Below, piece after piece: positions 51,557 to 60,124 of a DNA stretch of 64,000 nucleotides. Both the position numbers and the translations under genes were made by a program. The notes beneath the pieces are model-generated. The model saw only the letters and a program-made list of their open reading frames with translations. It did not search any database and was not told the DNA's origin. This stretch comes from Rhodovulum euryhalinum (lineage in GTDB: Bacteria > Pseudomonadota > Alphaproteobacteria > Rhodobacterales > Rhodobacteraceae): NCBI RefSeq assembly GCF_004342445.1, contig NZ_SLWW01000009.1, forward strand, positions 1 through 64,000, written 5' to 3'. Each line of letters begins with the position of its first letter. The stretch's first letter is position 1.

Positions 51557-52311
51557 CCGGGCTTGTGCTGTCGCATCTGACCGTGCGCCGCGGACCCTGT
51601 CCGGTGGTCGACGACGTCTCGCTGGACCTGCGCGCGGGCGAATTCGTCGGGCTGATCGGGCCGAACGGCGCGGGCAAGACCACGCTGATGCGCGCCGCGC
51701 TCGGGCTTGTCCGGCACAGGGGCAGTTCAAGCCTCGAACGCATGTCGGCGGCCGAACGCGCCCGCACTGCCGCCTGGCTGCCGCAGATGCGTGAGATCGC
51801 CTGGCCGGTCAGCGTCGAGGATCTGGTGGCGCTGGGCCGCACGCCCCATCTGCGCCCCGGCCAGCGCCTGGGCGAGGCGGACCGCGCCGCGATCGGCCAT
51901 GCGCTGGCGCGGATGGACCTGGCGGGCTTTGAACAGCGCCGGGCGACCCAGCTTTCGGGGGGCGAACAGGCCCGCGTCCTGATCGCCCGCGCGGTGGCGC
52001 AGGAGGCCCCCGTGCTGATCGCCGACGAACCCATCGCGGGGCTCGATCCGGCGCACCAGATCACCACGATGCGGCTGTTCGCGGGGCTTGCCGCCGAGGG
52101 GCGGCTGGTGCTGACCGCGCTGCACGATCTGGGCCTTGCCGCACGGTTCTGCACCCGGCTGGTCCTGCTGCACCGCGGGCGGCTCGAGGCCGACGGCCCG
52201 CCCCGCGAGGTGTTGAGCGAGGCGAACCTCGCACGGGTGTTCGGCCTGCGGGCCTATCTGGCCGAAACCGCGGATGGCCCCGTCGTGCAACCGGTCGAGG
52301 TGGTGGGATGA
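51553..52311 (+). CDS. btuD: ABC transporter ATPase, probably for cobalamin
   Basis: A 252-residue ATPase powering the permease. Walker A is GLIGPNGAGKTTLMRA, signature LSGGEQARVLIARAVAQ, Walker B VLIADEPIAGLDPAH, and the H-loop TALHDLGLAARF. It is in the FecE/BtuD group. It overlaps the permease stop by ATGA. 25 bp later the exbB gene begins, so the operon runs on into the TonB system genes. Confidence 0.88.
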   Translation: MTGLVLSHLTVRRGPCPVVDDVSLDLRAGEFVGLIGPNGAGKTTLMRAALGLVRHRGSSSLERMSAAERARTAAWLPQMREIAWPVSVEDLVALGRTPHLRPGQRLGEADRAAIGHALARMDLAGFEQRRATQLSGGEQARVLIARAVAQEAPVLIADEPIAGLDPAHQITTMRLFAGLAAEGRLVLTALHDLGLAARFCTRLVLLHRGRLEADGPPREVLSEANLARVFGLRAYLAETADGPVVQPVEVVG

Positions 52312-52336
52312 ACAGGCGGCGTGCAGGAGGACGGCG

Positions 52337-52957
52337 ATGCAGGCGCTGACGGAATTCCTTGTCCGGGGCGGCCCGGCGATATGGGCGATCGCGGCGCTGT
52401 CGGTGGCGACGCTGGCGCTGATCCTGTGGAAGCTCTGGCGCCTTGCGGCGCTTGGGGCCTTTGCCGGGCAACGCGCCGAACGCGCCGTTGCGCTCTGGCA
52501 GCAGGGCGCGCGGGACGAGGCGGCCCGGGCGGTTGAGGGCCGCGTCGGTCTGCGTGCGCGCCTTGTCCGCGCGGCGATCGGGGCGCTGGCGGCGGGATGG
52601 CCCGAGGCCCGCGCCCGCGAGGAAACCACCCGCATCGCCCGCCGCCTGCTGGCCGAGGCGCGCGAGGGGATACGGGCGCTGGAACTGATCGCCGTGATCG
52701 CGCCGCTGTTGGGGCTGCTCGGCACGGTGCTGGGCATGATCGACGCGTTCCAGGCGCTCGAGGCGTCGGGCGCGGCGGCCGATCCCGCCGATCTTGCGGG
52801 CGGCATCTGGGAGGCGCTTCTGACCACCGCGGCCGGCATGACGGTGGCGATTCCGGCGGCGATGGCGGTCACATGGTTCGACTCGATCGCCGACAGCGCC
52901 CGCGCCGACATGGAGGATCTGGCGACGCGGCTGTTCCTGGCAGGCGAGGCGGCCTGA
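52337..52957 (+). CDS. exbB: ExbB/TolQ family motor protein
   Basis: A 206-residue protein of the MotA/TolQ/ExbB group. An N-terminal helix (AIWAIAALSVATLALILWKL) is followed by a cytoplasmic part, and two helices near the end: LIAVIAPLLGLLGTVLGMIDAF, the family signature, and GGIWEALLTTAAGMTVAIPAAM. It forms the proton-driven motor with ExbD for TonB. GGAGG lies before the ATG. Its stop overlaps the exbD start (TGATG). Confidence 0.9.
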   Translation: MQALTEFLVRGGPAIWAIAALSVATLALILWKLWRLAALGAFAGQRAERAVALWQQGARDEAARAVEGRVGLRARLVRAAIGALAAGWPEARAREETTRIARRLLAEAREGIRALELIAVIAPLLGLLGTVLGMIDAFQALEASGAAADPADLAGGIWEALLTTAAGMTVAIPAAMAVTWFDSIADSARADMEDLATRLFLAGEAA

Positions 52958-53337
52958 TGTTCGCCTTCGACGCCCCCCGCAGGCCGCGCCGGCCGAGCCT
53001 TACGCCGATGATCGACGTGGTCTTCCTGCTGCTCGTGTTCTTCATGCTCGCCGCACGGTTCGGCCCGCAGTCGGGGCTGGAACTGACCGCCGCCACGGGG
53101 GGCGCCGCGGCCTGGCAGGGCCCGCCCCGGCTGGTCGAGGTGGCGCCCGGCGCGCTGCGGCTGAACGGCGTCGCGATGGCGTTGCCTGCCCTTGGCGCCG
53201 AGCTGTCCCGCCTGAGCGAAACCCCCGCGGACCCGGTGCTGATCCGGCCCCGCGACGGGGCCGACCTTCAGGCCCTCGTCGATGCGATGGAGGCGCTGAC
53301 GGCTTTGGGGTTCACGGGCCTCATGCTGGTGGAGTAG
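52957..53337 (+). CDS. exbD: ExbD family protein, copy 1 (Asp present)
   Basis: A 126-residue single-helix ExbD. The N-terminus is basic (APRRPRRPS), then LTPMIDVVFLLLVFFMLAAR with the conserved protonatable Asp at D20, followed by a periplasmic ExbD/TolR domain ending TALGFTGLMLVE. It would form the proton channel with ExbB. TGATG overlap with exbB couples them. The second ExbD copy starts 5 bp after its stop. Confidence 0.9.
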   Translation: MFAFDAPRRPRRPSLTPMIDVVFLLLVFFMLAARFGPQSGLELTAATGGAAAWQGPPRLVEVAPGALRLNGVAMALPALGAELSRLSETPADPVLIRPRDGADLQALVDAMEALTALGFTGLMLVE

Positions 53338-53342
53338 CGCGC

Positions 53343-53723
53343 ATGTTCGACTTTGCCACGCCAGCGCCGCGCCCCCATGGGGAAAGCATCGTACCGATGA
53401 TCAACGTGGTGTTCCTGCTGCTGATCTTCTTCCTGATGAGCGCGCGGATCGCCCCGCCCGAGCCCTTCGCGACCGCCCCGCCCGTGGCGGGGGCGGCCGA
53501 TCCGGTGGCGGGCGACACGCTGTTCCTTGCGGCCGATGGCGCGCTTGCCTACGGGGCGGCCCGCGGCGAGGCCGTGTTCGCGGCGCTTGCCGGGCGCGAC
53601 GGCGAAACGCCGCTGGTGATCCGTGCCGATGCCGGCGTCGAGGCGGCGGCGCTGGCGCGGCTGGCCAACCGGCTTGCGGCGGCGGGGCAGGACCGGCTGC
53701 GGCTGCAGACGGTGCCGCGATGA
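53343..53723 (+). CDS. exbD: ExbD family protein, copy 2 (Asp replaced by Asn)
   Basis: A 126-residue paralogue of the preceding ExbD. The membrane motif is IVPMINVVFLLLIFFLMSAR: the protonatable Asp at this position is Asn21. The periplasmic part (VIRADAGVEAAALARLANRL) is otherwise normal. I infer a partner in a mixed ExbD pair in which only copy 1 carries the proton. ATGA overlap with tonB follows. Confidence 0.88.
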   Translation: MFDFATPAPRPHGESIVPMINVVFLLLIFFLMSARIAPPEPFATAPPVAGAADPVAGDTLFLAADGALAYGAARGEAVFAALAGRDGETPLVIRADAGVEAAALARLANRLAAAGQDRLRLQTVPR

Positions 53724-54652
53724 GACGGCTTGCCGAGCTTTCGCTCTTCCTGCCGCTTGCCGCGGGGCTGCACGCCGCGGCCTTCGGCCTGTTCTCTGGA
53801 TCCGAAGGCGGGGCGGGCGGTGGCGGCAGCGAGGCGGGCGAAGGTCTCGTGACGCTGGCCGCGGCGCCGCCCGCGCTGTCGCGCCTTGCCGAGGATTGGA
53901 GCGCGCCCCCCGAGGTCGCGGCCGTCCCGCCCGAACTCGCCCGGCCAGCACCGGCCGCCCCGCCCCGGCTGCCCGCGCCCGAGGCCGGGGCCACCCGGCC
54001 GGCTGCCCCCGAAGGCCCGGTGTCGCCGCGGGCCGACTCGGCGCCGCCGGCACTGCCCCCGCCGCCCGCGATCGCACCGCCCCCCGCCACCGCCCCGCTA
54101 CTTGCCGCGCCGCCCAGCCCCGACGCCCCCGTACAAGCCCGGCAAGTGTCGGACCGGCCCGCCCGCGCTCCGGGGCTGCGCGCCCCCGACCTGCCCCGCG
54201 TCGAACCGCCGCCACCCGAGCCTGCCGCGCCCCCTCCGCGTGCCGAGCGCCGTCCCGAAGCCGCACCGCCGTCGGCCCCCGCGCAGACGGCGGCGGGGTC
54301 CGCGCGCGCGTCTTCGGCAGGCGCGCCCGCCCGCGCCGCCCCCGCGCTGTCGCCTGCGGCGCTGCGCGCGCTGCGTGCCGAATGGGGCGGGCAGATCCTG
54401 GCCCGCGTCGCCCGCGCCCACCGCTACCCGCGCGGCACCCGCGCCACCGGGCGGGCGCTCGTCGACCTGGAGGTGACCCGCGAGGGGCGGGTGGTCGCGG
54501 TGCGGCTGGTGCAAGGCACCGGCGATCCCGTGCTCGACCGTGCCGCGCTGGACGCGATCCGCCGGGCCGCGCCATACCCCGCCGCGCCCGGGGGGCTTGA
54601 CGCGGGAAGCTACGGGTTCACCGTCCCGCTGAAATTCGACGGGCGGCGCTGA
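53720..54652 (+). CDS. tonB: TonB family protein
   Basis: A 310-residue TonB. A hydrophobic N-terminus (LSLFLPLAAGLHAAAFGLF) anchors it in the inner membrane. From about 50 to 215 it is extremely Pro/Ala-rich (PAPAAPPRLPAPEAG, PPPPAIAPPPATAP), a periplasm-spanning linker. The C-terminal TonB domain starts near ALRAEWGGQILARVARAHRYPRG and ends YGFTVPLKFDGRR. It passes energy to an outer-membrane receptor. It ends the riboswitch-led operon; no TonB-dependent receptor gene is in the window. Confidence 0.9.
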   Translation: MRRLAELSLFLPLAAGLHAAAFGLFSGSEGGAGGGGSEAGEGLVTLAAAPPALSRLAEDWSAPPEVAAVPPELARPAPAAPPRLPAPEAGATRPAAPEGPVSPRADSAPPALPPPPAIAPPPATAPLLAAPPSPDAPVQARQVSDRPARAPGLRAPDLPRVEPPPPEPAAPPPRAERRPEAAPPSAPAQTAAGSARASSAGAPARAAPALSPAALRALRAEWGGQILARVARAHRYPRGTRATGRALVDLEVTREGRVVAVRLVQGTGDPVLDRAALDAIRRAAPYPAAPGGLDAGSYGFTVPLKFDGRR

Positions 54653-54695
54653 CCGCCGCGCCACGCTGCTTCTTCTTGGGAAAAATACTCGTCTG

Positions 54696-54712
54696 CGGCC
54701 CGGAACGGGCCG
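54696..54712 (-). terminator. Hairpin at the end of the fds operon
   Basis: CGGCCCG and CGGGCCG pair over 7 bp with a GAA (on this strand TTC) loop, just past the fdsD stop reading leftward. A T-run (ATTTTTCCC) follows about 11 nt later. It may also serve the converging tonB transcript. Confidence 0.55.
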
Positions 54713-54713
54713 G

Positions 54714-54935
54714 TCACGCGGCCTCGGGCCTGCGGATCCGGCGCGCGGCGTGCGCGACCCGGGGCGACAGATCCGGGGCCCCCGCCTCTGCCAGTTCGAT
54801 CAGTTGGGCGCGCATCCTGGGATCCCAGAACGCGTCGATATGGTCAGCGATCGCAGTCACCGCCGCGTCCTCGGGCTGGCGCGCGAAGGCGGTGGCGATC
54901 TGGTTGGCCATGTAGGTCAGTTTCTCAGGCGTCAT
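54714..54935 (-). CDS. fdsD: Formate dehydrogenase delta subunit
   Basis: A 73-residue protein: MTPEKLTYMANQIATAFA, HIDAFWDPRMRAQLIELA and SPRVAHAARRIRR. This matches the small FdsD subunit of NAD-linked formate dehydrogenases, whose role is in complex stability or maturation. It overlaps the fdsC end by 11 bp and is the last gene of fdsGBACD. Confidence 0.9.
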   Translation of the reverse strand: MTPEKLTYMANQIATAFARQPEDAAVTAIADHIDAFWDPRMRAQLIELAEAGAPDLSPRVAHAARRIRRPEAA

Positions 54936-55746
54936 GGGGAACCTCCGTCAATTCGATCCGGTCGGGATGGGTATGAATGTCAAAGCCCGCCCCCCGGGCA
55001 CGGGCGATCAGGGTCAGCCCTGTCGCCTCGGCTGCGGCGACGGCGCGCGACGTGGGGGCGGAAACGGCGATCAGCACCGGCGCACGCGCCAGCACGGCCT
55101 TCTGGATCAGCTCGATCGAGACCCGCGAGGTCACCACGACCGCCCCGCCGGACGCGTCGCGCCCCGCACGCGCCAGCGCGCCGGTCAGCTTGTCCAGCGC
55201 ATTGTGCCGGCCCACATCCTCGCGCGCGGCGACCAGCCCCTCGGCTTGCGTCCAGAACCCCGCGGCGTGCATCGCGCGGGTGGCATCATGCAGGGGCTGG
55301 GCGCGGGCCAGCGCCGCCATCGCCCGGCCGACATCGTCCGCGCCAAGGCGCAGCCCGCCCGGCGGTAGCGGGGGCAGGGGGCGTGCGGCTTCCCTGAGGC
55401 TGTCGATGCCGCACAGCCCGCAGCCCACCGGCCCCGCCATCGCGCGGCGGCGCACCATCAGCCGCGCGCCAAGGCCCGGGGCAAGCCACATGCGCATCTC
55501 GATGCCCTCGGGATGGTCGACCCGCTCGATCCGCCCGATCTGGCCGGGCGCCTCGACGATCCCTTCGGACAGCGAGAAGCCGAGGGCGAAATCCTCCAGA
55601 TCGGTGGGGCTGGCCAGCATCACGGCGTGCGTCGTGCCGTCATAGGACAGCGCGACCGGCACCTCTTCGGGCAGGTGGTGGCCCACCCGTTCCGGCCCAT
55701 CCGGCCCGATGGCCAGCGCCGTGGTTCTGACCGCGCCGCCGGTCAT
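54925..55746 (-). CDS. fdsC: FdhD-type sulfurtransferase for formate dehydrogenase
   Basis: A 273-residue FdhD family protein, which passes sulfur to the molybdenum cofactor needed for formate dehydrogenase. Marks are EEVPVALSYDGTTHAVMLASPTDLEDFALGFSLSEGI, the cysteine motif GCGLCGIDSL, FWTQAEGLVAAREDVGRHNALDKL and VVVTSRVSIELIQKAVLARAPVL. In fds operons this gene is called fdsC. It overlaps fdsA by ATGA and fdsD by 11 bp. Confidence 0.93.
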   Translation of the reverse strand: MTGGAVRTTALAIGPDGPERVGHHLPEEVPVALSYDGTTHAVMLASPTDLEDFALGFSLSEGIVEAPGQIGRIERVDHPEGIEMRMWLAPGLGARLMVRRRAMAGPVGCGLCGIDSLREAARPLPPLPPGGLRLGADDVGRAMAALARAQPLHDATRAMHAAGFWTQAEGLVAAREDVGRHNALDKLTGALARAGRDASGGAVVVTSRVSIELIQKAVLARAPVLIAVSAPTSRAVAAAEATGLTLIARARGAGFDIHTHPDRIELTEVPHDA

Positions 55747-58613
55747 TCCGCCGCCGGCAGGATGCGCCGGGCGGCGCGCGCCCGCTCGGAATAGGTCTTC
55801 TGCCACTCGGACGGTCCGTTGGACAAGGCCACCTGAACCGCCGTCACCTTGTATTCCGGGCAGTTCGTCGCCCAGTCGGAGAAGTCCGAGGTAACGACGT
55901 TCGCCTGCGTCTCGGGGTGGTGGAAGGTGGTGTAGACCACGCCCGGGCTGACCCGATCCGACAGCGTGGCGCGCAAGGTCGTCTCGCCCGAGCGCGAGGC
56001 GAGCCGCACCCAGTCGCCCTCGGCAATGCCGCGGGTCTCGGCATCGTGGGGGTGGATCTCCAGCCTGTCCTCGTCGTGCCAGATCGAGTTCTGCGTCCGC
56101 CGCGTCTGGGCGCCGACGTTGTATTGCGACAGGATGCGCCCTGTGGTCAGCAACAGCGGGTAGCGCGGGCCGGTGCGTTCGTCGGTCGGCACGTAGTCGG
56201 TGACGACGAACAGCCCCTTGCCGCGCACGAAGCCGCCCTCGTGCATCACCGGCGTACCCGTGGGCGCGGCGTCGTTGCAGGGCCACTGCACCGACCCCTC
56301 GCGATCGAGCAGCCCGTAGGACACCCCCGCGAAGGTCGGCGTGGTTGCGGCGATCTCGGCCATGATCTCGGACGGATGGGCATAGGACCAACCCGCGCCC
56401 ATGGCGTTCGCCAGATGCTGCGTCACCTCCCAGTCGGCGAACCCGTTCAGGGGCGCCATCACCCGGCGGACGCGGTTGATCCGGCGCTCGGCATTGGTGA
56501 AGGTGCCGTCCTTTTCCAGGAAGGTCGAGCCCGGCAGGAACACATGCGCGTAGTTCGCGGTCTCGTTCAGGAACAGGTCGTGCACGACCACGCACTCCAT
56601 CGCCGCCAGCCCCGAGGCCACGTGTTTGGTGTCGGGGTCCGATTGCAGGATGTCCTCGCCCTGGATGTAGATGCCCTTGAACGTGCCGTGGACGGCCGCG
56701 TCCAGCATGTTGGGGATCCTGAGGCCCGGCTCGTCCGAGATCGTGACGTTCCACAGCTTTTCGTACATGCCCCGCACCTCGGCGTCATGGACATGGCGGT
56801 AGCCCGGCAATTCGTGCGGGAAGCTGCCCATGTCGCAGGACCCCTGCACGTTGTTCTGGCCGCGGAGCGGGTTCACGCCCACGCCCGGACGCCCGATATT
56901 GCCGGTCGCCATGGCGAGGTTCGCGATGGCCATGACGGTGGTCGAGCCCTGCGAATGTTCGGTCACGCCCAGCCCGTAATAGATCGCGGCGTTGCCGCCG
57001 GTGGCGTAAAGCCGGGCGGCCTTGCGGACCTCCTCGGCCGGAACCCCGGTCAGCGCCTCGGTCGCCTCGGGGCTGTGGCGGTCTTCGGCCACGAACCCGG
57101 CCCAGTCCTGATAGGCGTCCATCTCGCAGCGCTCGCGGATGAAATCGTCATCCGTCAGCCCCTCGGTCACGATCACATGCGCCATCGCGGTCAGCAGCGC
57201 CACGTTGGTGCCGGGGCGCAGGGGCAGGTGATGGGCGGCGCGCACATGCGGGCCCCGCACCAGGTCGATGCGGCGGGGATCGGCCACGATCAGCTGCGCG
57301 CCTTGCCGGAGCCGTTTCTTGAGGCGGCTGGCGAAGACCGGGTGCCCGTCGGTCGGGTTCGCGCCGATAATGAGCACCACATCGGCGTGCTCGACGCTGT
57401 CGAAATCCTGCGTGCCGGCCGAGGTGCCGAGCGTGGTCTTGAGGCCATAACCCGTGGGCGAATGGCAGACGCGGGCGCAGGTATCGACGTTGTTGTTGCC
57501 GAAGACCTGGCGGATCAGCTTCTGCACGAGGAAGGTTTCCTCGTTGGTGCAGCGCGACGAGGTGATGCCGCCGATGGCGCGCACCCCGTGCTTTTCCTGG
57601 ATGCCGCGGAACTTCCTGGCGGTGAACTCGAACGCCTCCTCCCAGGTGACCTCGCGCCAGGGGTCGTGGATCGAGTCGCGGATCATCGGGTTGAGGATGC
57701 GGTCGGGGTGCGTCGCGTAGCCATAGGCGAAGCGGCCCTTGACGCAGGAATGCCCGCGGTTCGCCTTGCCGTCCTTCGACGGCACCATGCGCACCAGCTG
57801 GTCGCCCTTCATCTCGGCGCGGAAATTGCAGCCGACCCCGCAATAGGCGCAGGTCGTGACCACCGCGCGGTCGGGCGTGCCCATCTCGATGACGGATTTC
57901 TCCTGCAGGGTGGCGGTCGGGCAGGCCTGCACGCAGGCCCCGCAGCTGACGCAGTCGGAGGACAGGAAATCGCTGGCGCCGGTCGAGATCCGCGCCTCGA
58001 AGCCGCGCCCCTCGACGGTCAGCGCAAACGTGCCCTGCACCTCTTCGCAGGCCCGGACGCAACGATAGCAGGCGATGCATTTCGCGGGATCGTAGGTGAA
58101 ATAGGGGTTGGACGCGTCCTTTTCGATGTAGCGCGGGTTCGCCTCGCCGTTCTGGCGCGTCTCGAAATGGTTGGCGCCAGGGGTATAGCGCACGTCGCGC
58201 AGGCCCACGGCGCCCGCCATGTCCTGCAACTGGCAGTCGCCGTTCGCCGAGCAGGTCAGGCAGTCGAGCGGGTGGTCCGAGATGTAAAGCTCCATCACGC
58301 CGCGGCGCATCCGGGCGATCTTGGGCGTCTGGGTGTGGACCTTCATGCCGGGGGCGACCGGCGTGGTGCAGGAGGCGGGCGTGCCGCGGCGGCCCTCGAT
58401 TTCCACCAGGCACAGCCGGCACGATCCGATCGGTTCCACGCTGTCGGTGGCGCAGAGCTTGGGGATCTCGATCCCCAGCTCGGCGGCGGCGCGCATCACC
58501 GATGTGCCCTCGGGCACCGTCACCTCGAACCCGTCGATGGTCAGCGTCACGGTCCTGTCGGACCGGCGGGCGGGGGTGCCGAAATCGGCATCAGGCAGGA
58601 TGAAGTCCTTCAT
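55743..58613 (-). CDS. fdsA: NAD-dependent formate dehydrogenase alpha subunit
   Basis: A 956-residue molybdenum enzyme oxidising formate to CO2. Iron-sulfur motifs in order: [2Fe-2S] Cys 54, 65, 68, 82; His-ligated cluster H114, C118, C121, C127; two [4Fe-4S] sets C179/182/185/189 and C221/224/227/231; and the molybdopterin-domain cluster C255, C258, C262, C290. The molybdenum ligand is C383 (ARVCHSPTG), so this is a Cys, not a selenocysteine, enzyme. The molybdopterin and dinucleotide-binding regions follow to the end. Overlaps with fdsB and fdsC by ATGA. Confidence 0.96.
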   Translation of the reverse strand: MKDFILPDADFGTPARRSDRTVTLTIDGFEVTVPEGTSVMRAAAELGIEIPKLCATDSVEPIGSCRLCLVEIEGRRGTPASCTTPVAPGMKVHTQTPKIARMRRGVMELYISDHPLDCLTCSANGDCQLQDMAGAVGLRDVRYTPGANHFETRQNGEANPRYIEKDASNPYFTYDPAKCIACYRCVRACEEVQGTFALTVEGRGFEARISTGASDFLSSDCVSCGACVQACPTATLQEKSVIEMGTPDRAVVTTCAYCGVGCNFRAEMKGDQLVRMVPSKDGKANRGHSCVKGRFAYGYATHPDRILNPMIRDSIHDPWREVTWEEAFEFTARKFRGIQEKHGVRAIGGITSSRCTNEETFLVQKLIRQVFGNNNVDTCARVCHSPTGYGLKTTLGTSAGTQDFDSVEHADVVLIIGANPTDGHPVFASRLKKRLRQGAQLIVADPRRIDLVRGPHVRAAHHLPLRPGTNVALLTAMAHVIVTEGLTDDDFIRERCEMDAYQDWAGFVAEDRHSPEATEALTGVPAEEVRKAARLYATGGNAAIYYGLGVTEHSQGSTTVMAIANLAMATGNIGRPGVGVNPLRGQNNVQGSCDMGSFPHELPGYRHVHDAEVRGMYEKLWNVTISDEPGLRIPNMLDAAVHGTFKGIYIQGEDILQSDPDTKHVASGLAAMECVVVHDLFLNETANYAHVFLPGSTFLEKDGTFTNAERRINRVRRVMAPLNGFADWEVTQHLANAMGAGWSYAHPSEIMAEIAATTPTFAGVSYGLLDREGSVQWPCNDAAPTGTPVMHEGGFVRGKGLFVVTDYVPTDERTGPRYPLLLTTGRILSQYNVGAQTRRTQNSIWHDEDRLEIHPHDAETRGIAEGDWVRLASRSGETTLRATLSDRVSPGVVYTTFHHPETQANVVTSDFSDWATNCPEYKVTAVQVALSNGPSEWQKTYSERARAARRILPAAE

Positions 58614-60124
58614 TCTGCAGCCTCTTTCCTTGCCATGAAATCCTCGGGGAAGTGTTTCAGCGCGCTTTCGACGGGGTAGGGCGTGAAGCCCCCCAGCGCG
58701 CAGAGCGAGCCATCGCGCATCGTCTCGCAGAGGTCGGCCAGGATCGCGGGCGCCGCCGGGTCGCCCGCGCGGATGCGGTCGATGGTCTCCATGCCGCGGA
58801 CCGCGCCGATCCGGCAGGGCGTGCAGGTGCCGCAGCTTTCGACGGCGCAGAACTCCATCGCGAAACGCGCCATCGCGCCCATGTCGGCGGTGTCATCAAA
58901 GACCACGATCCCCGCATGCCCGATCAGCCCGCCTGCGGCATCACATTCCTCGTAGCCGAGGGCCGTGTCGAACATGTGCGCGGGGAAATAGGCGCCCAGC
59001 GGGCCGCCGATCTGGACGGCCTTGACCGGGCGGCCCGAGGCGGTGCCGCCGCAGACGCCCTCGACCAGCTCACCGATGGTCATGCCGAAGGCGGCCTCGA
59101 ACAGCCCGCCATGCTTGACGTTGCCCGCGACCTGCAGCGGCACCGTTCCCAGCGAGCGGCCCAAGCCGAAGGATTTGTAATGCGCCGCGCCCTCGGCCAG
59201 GATCACCGGCACCGAGGCGAGGCTGATCACGTTGTTGATGACCGTGGGCCGGCCCAGGAAGCCCTTGTGCGCGGGCAGGGGCGGCTTGGCCCGCACCACG
59301 CCGCGCTTGCCTTCCATCGAGTTCAGCAGCGCGGTTTCCTCGCCGCAGACATAGGATCCTGCGCCGACGCGCAGCTCGATGTCGAAGCCCTCGCCCAGCA
59401 GGTCGCCTTCGCGCACCACGTCAAGAGCGACGCCGAAGGTTCTGATCGCATGGGGATATTCCGAACGACAGTAGACGAAGCCCTTACTCGCGCCGACCGC
59501 CAGCCCGGCGATCGCCATGCCCTCGATCAGGCAGAACGGATCGCCTTCCATCAGCATCCGGTCGGCAAAGGTGCCGCTGTCGCCCTCGTCGGCATTGCAG
59601 ACGATGTATTTCTGCGGCCCCTCGGCCTCCAGCACGGTCTTCCACTTGATCCCGGTAGGAAAGCCCGCGCCGCCACGGCCGCGCAGGCCGGATTCGGTGA
59701 CTTCGGCCACGATGTCGGCCGGCGCCATGCCGCGCGCCCGCTCCAGCCCGCGCATCCCGCCATGGGCGCGGTAGGCGTCGAGATCCAGCGGGTCGATCAC
59801 CCCGCAGCGGGCGAAGGTCAGCCGGGTCTGGCGGGCGAAGAACGGGATGGCCTCGACCGGCCCCAGCGCCTTGGGGTGGTCCCCGGAATCGCTTTCGAAC
59901 AGGGGTTTTACGTCCGAAACCTCAAGTGGGCCGAAGCCGTGGCGCACGCCGTCGCGCTCGATTTCCAGCAGCGGTTCCAGCCAGACCATCCCGCGCGAGC
60001 CGGTGCGCACCAGCCGCAATTCGATCGCGCGCGCTGCCGCCTCGGCCGCAATCGCGCGCGCCACCTCGTCGGCGCCCAGCGCCAGCGCCGCGGCATCCTT
60101 GGACAGGTACAGGGTCAGGCTCAT
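58610..60124 (-). CDS. fdsB: NAD-dependent formate dehydrogenase beta subunit (NuoF-like)
   Basis: A 504-residue diaphorase subunit that passes electrons to NAD. An N-terminal domain of about 120 residues precedes the NuoF-like core: FMN/NAD site GLRGRGGAGFPTGIKWKTV, CNADEGDSGTFADRML, GAGSYVCGEETALLNSMEG, and the [4Fe-4S] motif ESCGTCTPCRIGAVRG. ATGA overlaps on both sides (fdsG before it, fdsA after). The start at 60124 is the ATG following fdsG; longer frames are shadows. Confidence 0.95.
   Translation of the reverse strand: MSLTLYLSKDAAALALGADEVARAIAAEAAARAIELRLVRTGSRGMVWLEPLLEIERDGVRHGFGPLEVSDVKPLFESDSGDHPKALGPVEAIPFFARQTRLTFARCGVIDPLDLDAYRAHGGMRGLERARGMAPADIVAEVTESGLRGRGGAGFPTGIKWKTVLEAEGPQKYIVCNADEGDSGTFADRMLMEGDPFCLIEGMAIAGLAVGASKGFVYCRSEYPHAIRTFGVALDVVREGDLLGEGFDIELRVGAGSYVCGEETALLNSMEGKRGVVRAKPPLPAHKGFLGRPTVINNVISLASVPVILAEGAAHYKSFGLGRSLGTVPLQVAGNVKHGGLFEAAFGMTIGELVEGVCGGTASGRPVKAVQIGGPLGAYFPAHMFDTALGYEECDAAGGLIGHAGIVVFDDTADMGAMARFAMEFCAVESCGTCTPCRIGAVRGMETIDRIRAGDPAAPAILADLCETMRDGSLCALGGFTPYPVESALKHFPEDFMARKEAAE

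Noticed and set aside
54660-54700. CTTGGGAAAAATACTC patch as a dispersed repeat element
   Set aside because: It looks like a patch one might find repeated in Rhodobacterales genomes, but only one copy was noticed here, so no repeat can be supported.
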